DNA from: Hymenobacter sp. GOD-10R
GTDB taxonomy: Bacteria; Bacteroidota; Bacteroidia; Cytophagales; Hymenobacteraceae
DNA length: 64,000 nucleotides
NCBI RefSeq assembly: GCF_035609205.1
Contig: NZ_CP141184.1
Location: forward strand, 4,471,001 to 4,535,000
Direction: 5' to 3'
A program made the position numbers and the translations under genes. How positions within the stretch are numbered: position 1 is the stretch's first letter; each line of letters opens with the position of its first letter. The notes beneath the pieces were generated by a model that made no database searches, was not told the origin of the DNA, and saw only the letters and a program-made list of their open reading frames with translations. This document shows, in pieces, positions 60,992 to 64,000 of the stretch.

Positions 60992-61807
60992 TTATCGCGC
61001 TAAAAAGTTTGAAATGGCTTCGCCGATCTCCTGCTTTTGCGCCGCTGTAGCGCCGTCCCACACATCATTGTGAATGGTAGCGGGAAGCTTTACAATCTTG
61101 ATTCCGAAGGCTTTCTGTTCAGCAGCGGTTGGCAGCACGCCTTCGTCAGCCACTTGGTCGCTGGAGCGGATGGACAGGATGCGTGGGTGGCGCGTGCGTG
61201 GCAACGGCATGCGGCGGTTATCGAGCGAAATAACCTTTTTAACCAACTGAGGGTGCTCGTGGGTAAACAGCATGGCCATGTCGCCACCGTTGGAATGGCC
61301 GACGAGCAGCAGGTGTTGCTCGTCTAGGCCTGGGTAGCGCTGCTGCAACTGCTGGCGTACAAACAGCATATTTTGCACGCCTCGCTCCCAATTGGGCCGA
61401 CGTGTTTCGCGCAAATTACCGGTGTTAGCATTAGGTTCGTCGGTGGGCAGTTCGTGCTGAATACTCGCCACAAAGTACCCGTGCGCCACCAGTATTTGGG
61501 CAATGAACGAATAATCCGTGTTTTGACCGCCATAGCCATGGTTGAGCAAGGCTAGCTTGCGCTTCTTCTTCTTGCTTTTTGCCGCGCTTACGTTAGCAGC
61601 CGGAAAGTACAAAGTGACCGGCACGGTGCGCTCACGCGCCTCGTCGAACAGAGTCAACGAAACTGTTGGCGGAACGACTTGGGCATAGGTATTCATGGTC
61701 GGCCATGCCACAGGGTGCGGACCTAGCTTTGGTCTGCTGACGTACGTAGCCGTCAGCAGACCACACCAAAACGTAGCAGCTAGCTTCCAAGCAAGAGAAT
61801 AGCTCAT
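60992..61807 (-). CDS. Secreted alpha/beta hydrolase
   Basis: About 271 residues from the ATG at 61807; a TTG at 61816 is also in frame. An N-terminal hydrophobic segment (LAWKLAATFWCGLLTATYV) is probably a signal or anchor. The nucleophile Ser sits in LLVGHSNGGDMAM, preceded by the oxyanion segment LLNHGYGGQNTDYSFIA; Asp in SIRSSDQVADEG and His in PATIHNDVWDGA complete the triad. The tract KSKKKKRK in the middle is odd for a secreted enzyme. Substrate unknown; possibly an esterase or dienelactone-hydrolase-like enzyme. Confidence 0.87.
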   Translation of the reverse strand: MSYSLAWKLAATFWCGLLTATYVSRPKLGPHPVAWPTMNTYAQVVPPTVSLTLFDEARERTVPVTLYFPAANVSAAKSKKKKRKLALLNHGYGGQNTDYSFIAQILVAHGYFVASIQHELPTDEPNANTGNLRETRRPNWERGVQNMLFVRQQLQQRYPGLDEQHLLLVGHSNGGDMAMLFTHEHPQLVKKVISLDNRRMPLPRTRHPRILSIRSSDQVADEGVLPTAAEQKAFGIKIVKLPATIHNDVWDGATAAQKQEIGEAISNFLAR

Positions 61808-61843
61808 CCGCAGCAAGTTACGCTTGCACGCGACAAACGCTAC

Positions 61844-62494
61844 TTACTTGGCTGCCGGAGTACCGGCTCGTGCTACCACCGCAAACAGCGGGTCGCTGCG
61901 GCGAGGCTTGGGGCTACGGTCGAGCAGTTCGAGGTCGTGCCAGTTGCCAGCGGCTTGCAGAAACTGCGCGACGAGTTGCAAGTGGCCGTGGTCGTCGAGG
62001 GCGTGCCAGGCGGCAATGGCTTTGGAAGGAAAGCAGCGATTGGAAAACGTAATGACCAACGGCGCCTCGGGCCGCAATACCCGACCTAGCTCGCGCAGCA
62101 CTTCCACCGGCTGGGTCAGGTAGTCGATAGAGACGCAGATGGCGGCCCCGTCGAAGCTGCCTGCTTCGAACGGCAGTGTCGGCTGACGATTTAGATCCTG
62201 CACCACGTACTCATTCAAACGCGGATTAGCGCGCAATTCAGCCTCATTCATTCCTAGGCCAACGACTCGCTGGTACGCCACTTCGGCGGGCAGGTGGCTC
62301 ACCCAACTGCTCATCAGATCCAGCAAAGTGCCGTTGGCCGGGAAGTACTCGCGGTAGAGCTGCGTGACGGCCGTAATGGCCCCTTCATCAATGTGCGTCA
62401 CGAAACGCGGCACTTGGTAGAATTGGGCATCGGGCGACTCGTCTTGGCGGCGGAACAGGTTTTGGGGGAACGGCTGGTTGGCGTTGGAGTTCAT
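61844..62494 (-). CDS. SAM-dependent methyltransferase
   Basis: About 216 residues from the ATG at 62494; an upstream ATG at 62584 would add about 30 residues with no family match. The core of a class I methyltransferase is present in reduced form: GTLLDLMSSWVSHLP (motif I-like), VVQDLNRQPTLPFEAGSFD and VLRELGRVLRPEAPLVITFSNR. The glycine-rich loop is atypical. The acceptor is unknown. It and the adjacent hydrolase and SDR genes run in the same direction but with gaps of more than 30 bp. Confidence 0.78.
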   Translation of the reverse strand: MNSNANQPFPQNLFRRQDESPDAQFYQVPRFVTHIDEGAITAVTQLYREYFPANGTLLDLMSSWVSHLPAEVAYQRVVGLGMNEAELRANPRLNEYVVQDLNRQPTLPFEAGSFDGAAICVSIDYLTQPVEVLRELGRVLRPEAPLVITFSNRCFPSKAIAAWHALDDHGHLQLVAQFLQAAGNWHDLELLDRSPKPRRSDPLFAVVARAGTPAAK

Positions 62495-62624
62495 CAGAAG
62501 AGGTTGGGGAAGAGTCGCAAACGGCGGGGCGCGCTTACGTTGATACGGCAGAACAACCTGCTTTGCTTCCAACAGGTTTGCCACGCTGGCCTAGCTTTTC
62601 ATTTCAAGTAGGCGGTTGTCGGAA

Positions 62625-63494
62625 TCAATCCAAGAACTGCGTACCAGTCAGCTCCTCGGTGCGCTGCCAGAGCGTACGGGCATTCTCCAACGTATTGAAG
62701 GAATGTTTGACGGCTTTCGGCTTCTGCTTCACGTAGTAGCCACCGCTGATTTGGGCCACGCTCGGGTCGGCCGCCAGGAAGATGGACGTGGCGGCTCCTT
62801 GCTCAGAGGAAATCATGAACGGTCGGCCGAGCCGCATGACAATACCTAGCCAGCTGTCACCATCGCCCGCAAAGCTAGAAGCTACTGCGCCGGGGTGCAG
62901 CGCGTTGGTCGTCACGTTCTGAATGCCGTGCGCGCGCATCCGGCGGGCTAGCTCCTGGGTAAACATGATGTTGTAGAGCTTGGTGTTGCTGTACATGTAC
63001 ATCTGGCTATAGCCCTGCTCCTGTTGCAAATTATTCAAGTCGGGGTTGGCAAGACGGTAGCCCGCCGACGATACATTGACGATACGCGCCGCCGGACTTT
63101 CCCGCAGCTTGTCGAATAACAGCGCGGTAAGCAGGAAAGGACCTAGGTAGTTGGTAGCCAGACCCGTTTCGTAGCCTTGTGGCGTGACTTTGCGCTCTTT
63201 ACTTGGCAGCAAACCGGCATTGTTCACCAAGATATCGAGGCGTGAGTAGCGGTCGTTGAACTCGGCAGCGGCACGGCGTACTTGCTCTAAATCAGCTAGG
63301 TCAGCGAGCAGCACATCCACGCGGTCGTGCCCGGCGGCTTGCTGGATGGCCGCGCGCGTAGCTTCGGCTTTGGCCGCATTGCGAGCCAGCAGAACTACGT
63401 GGGCACCACGTTGGGCAAGGGTGCAGGCGGTTACTTCGCCAATGCCGGAGGTAGCGCCGGTGACGAGAACGATTTGATCTTGCAGGTCATTCAT
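62625..63494 (-). CDS. Short-chain dehydrogenase/reductase
   Basis: A 289-residue SDR. The cofactor motif TGATSGIG (residues about 14-21), the NNAG motif in DILVNNAGLLPSKE, and the catalytic pair in YSNTKLYNIM (YxxxK) are all present. The motif LLARNAAKAEATR with Arg after the second strand suggests NADPH. The protein resembles retinol-dehydrogenase-like SDRs; substrate unknown. Confidence 0.9.
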   Translation of the reverse strand: MNDLQDQIVLVTGATSGIGEVTACTLAQRGAHVVLLARNAAKAEATRAAIQQAAGHDRVDVLLADLADLEQVRRAAAEFNDRYSRLDILVNNAGLLPSKERKVTPQGYETGLATNYLGPFLLTALLFDKLRESPAARIVNVSSAGYRLANPDLNNLQQEQGYSQMYMYSNTKLYNIMFTQELARRMRAHGIQNVTTNALHPGAVASSFAGDGDSWLGIVMRLGRPFMISSEQGAATSIFLAADPSVAQISGGYYVKQKPKAVKHSFNTLENARTLWQRTEELTGTQFLD

Positions 63495-63768
63495 GGAAGC
63501 AGCATACGAAGGTGATGCCCTAGCTGACGCAGCAAACGCGCAAATACTTTAAAACGACTACTTGCTAGCAGCAAGCTAAGCTAGGTTTCCTGCTAGCCGA
63601 ACGATCCGGCAGGCGCTACTACTTCCTGACGTACGAAGCCCGCATGACCTAGGCAACCTCCCCTGTTATGTCTAGCTCGCACACAGCCTTTATCCTTTGA
63701 AGAGCGAGGTTCGTATTGCGTAAGCTAGCAACGACCAACTGCCAGTAACTAGCAGCTCGTAGCCACTT

Positions 63769-64000
63769 ATGCCCAAGGATATTCAACCGTACACCACCGA
63801 ACCCCACTGGAAGCGCACGGCTTACAGCGTCATTTTTGAATCAGACACGCCGGCAGGACGGGCTTTTGATATCGCCTTGCTCGTGGCTATTGTGCTGAGC
63901 GTGTTGTCGGTGATGCTGGAAAGTGTGCGTTCTATCGATGCCCAATACGGCTACTACTTGCGTATCATAGAGTGGGGGTTTACAGGCCTGTTTGCCCTTG
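63769..64000 (+). CDS. Start of an ion transporter (voltage-gated potassium channel-like), cut by window edge
   Basis: The frame starts at ATG 63769 and runs off the right edge with 77 residues visible. HWKRTAYSVIFESDTPAGRAFDIALLVAIV is the typical N-terminus of the bacterial ion_trans family (Kv-like), with the first transmembrane helix at about residues 34-50 and the second beginning at about residue 66. The pore and voltage-sensor segments are beyond the window. Confidence 0.75.
   Translation, partial: MPKDIQPYTTEPHWKRTAYSVIFESDTPAGRAFDIALLVAIVLSVLSVMLESVRSIDAQYGYYLRIIEWGFTGLFAL

Noticed and set aside
1..64000. tRNA, rRNA, CRISPR array or prophage genes
   Set aside because: No T-loop-like GTTCGAAT with flanking stems, no regularly spaced direct repeats and no phage proteins were seen on reading the gaps and genes.

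Overview
The window is chromosomal DNA from an aerobic member of the Bacteroidota, most likely a Hymenobacter-type organism. The evidence is the moderately high GC outside a few AT-rich patches, weak Shine-Dalgarno signals, many lipoprotein signal peptides, an ECF sigma factor followed by an anti-sigma-like/beta-barrel protein, two GH43 enzymes, FG-GAP/haloperoxidase genes, BLUF and spore-photoproduct-lyase-like proteins, and several intergenic inverted-repeat families I associate with that group. No tRNA, rRNA, CRISPR array, insertion sequence or prophage gene was seen. Genus-level placement is inference.

Layout. 1-4.7 kb: the tail of an RND efflux operon (permease end plus NodT-type outer-membrane factor) converges on a second export pair (MacA-like adaptor and TolC-like factor). 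4.9-7.6 kb: small secreted proteins and lipoproteins, then an AT-rich patch with one NTF2-like gene. 7.9-13.9 kb: a periplasmic molybdenum aldehyde oxidoreductase operon (PaoABC type) with its XdhC chaperone and a MocA-like nucleotidyltransferase. 14-17.8 kb: UMF1-type MFS transporter, DinB-family protein, amidohydrolase lipoprotein. 17.9-20.6 kb: Wzz-like chain-length protein and O-antigen ligase. 20.7-25.9 kb: GAF/SpoIIE phosphatase, an isolated OppC-like permease behind a small predicted winged-helix protein and a cytochrome c, and a GH43 enzyme. 26-29.2 kb: GT2 transferase with a flippase-like membrane protein, divergent from ruvC, then a KTSC protein. 29.4-35.6 kb: beta-propeller lipoprotein with an envelope protein, PhzF, and the operon sigma factor / anti-sigma-like beta-barrel fusion / lipoprotein. 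35.7-43 kb: SPL-like radical SAM enzyme, methyltransferase, nicotinamidase, 2H phosphoesterase, MscS-type channel, BLUF photoreceptor and malate:quinone oxidoreductase. 43-50.5 kb: a signalling block with a 1300-residue multi-PAS histidine kinase, a decayed PAS-kinase remnant, a CheY-like regulator and two tandem paralogous kinases. 50.9-64 kb: YdeI-like protein, CtlX hydrolase, a second GH43, a large FG-GAP protein with a vanadium-type haloperoxidase, DUF1003 and DUF1624-like membrane proteins, alpha/beta hydrolase, methyltransferase, SDR, and the start of a voltage-gated-type ion channel.

Across the window, most convergent gene pairs are separated by long inverted repeats of different families or by strong hairpins, including a perfect 44-bp inverted repeat at 5591-5726. 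The hexamer ACCTAG/CTAGGT is also visibly over-represented. The strongest candidate for an under-described system is the sigma factor operon at 32.5-35.6 kb. Its second protein seems to join a cytoplasmic segment, one inner-membrane helix, a long low-complexity linker and an outer-membrane-type beta-barrel in one chain.
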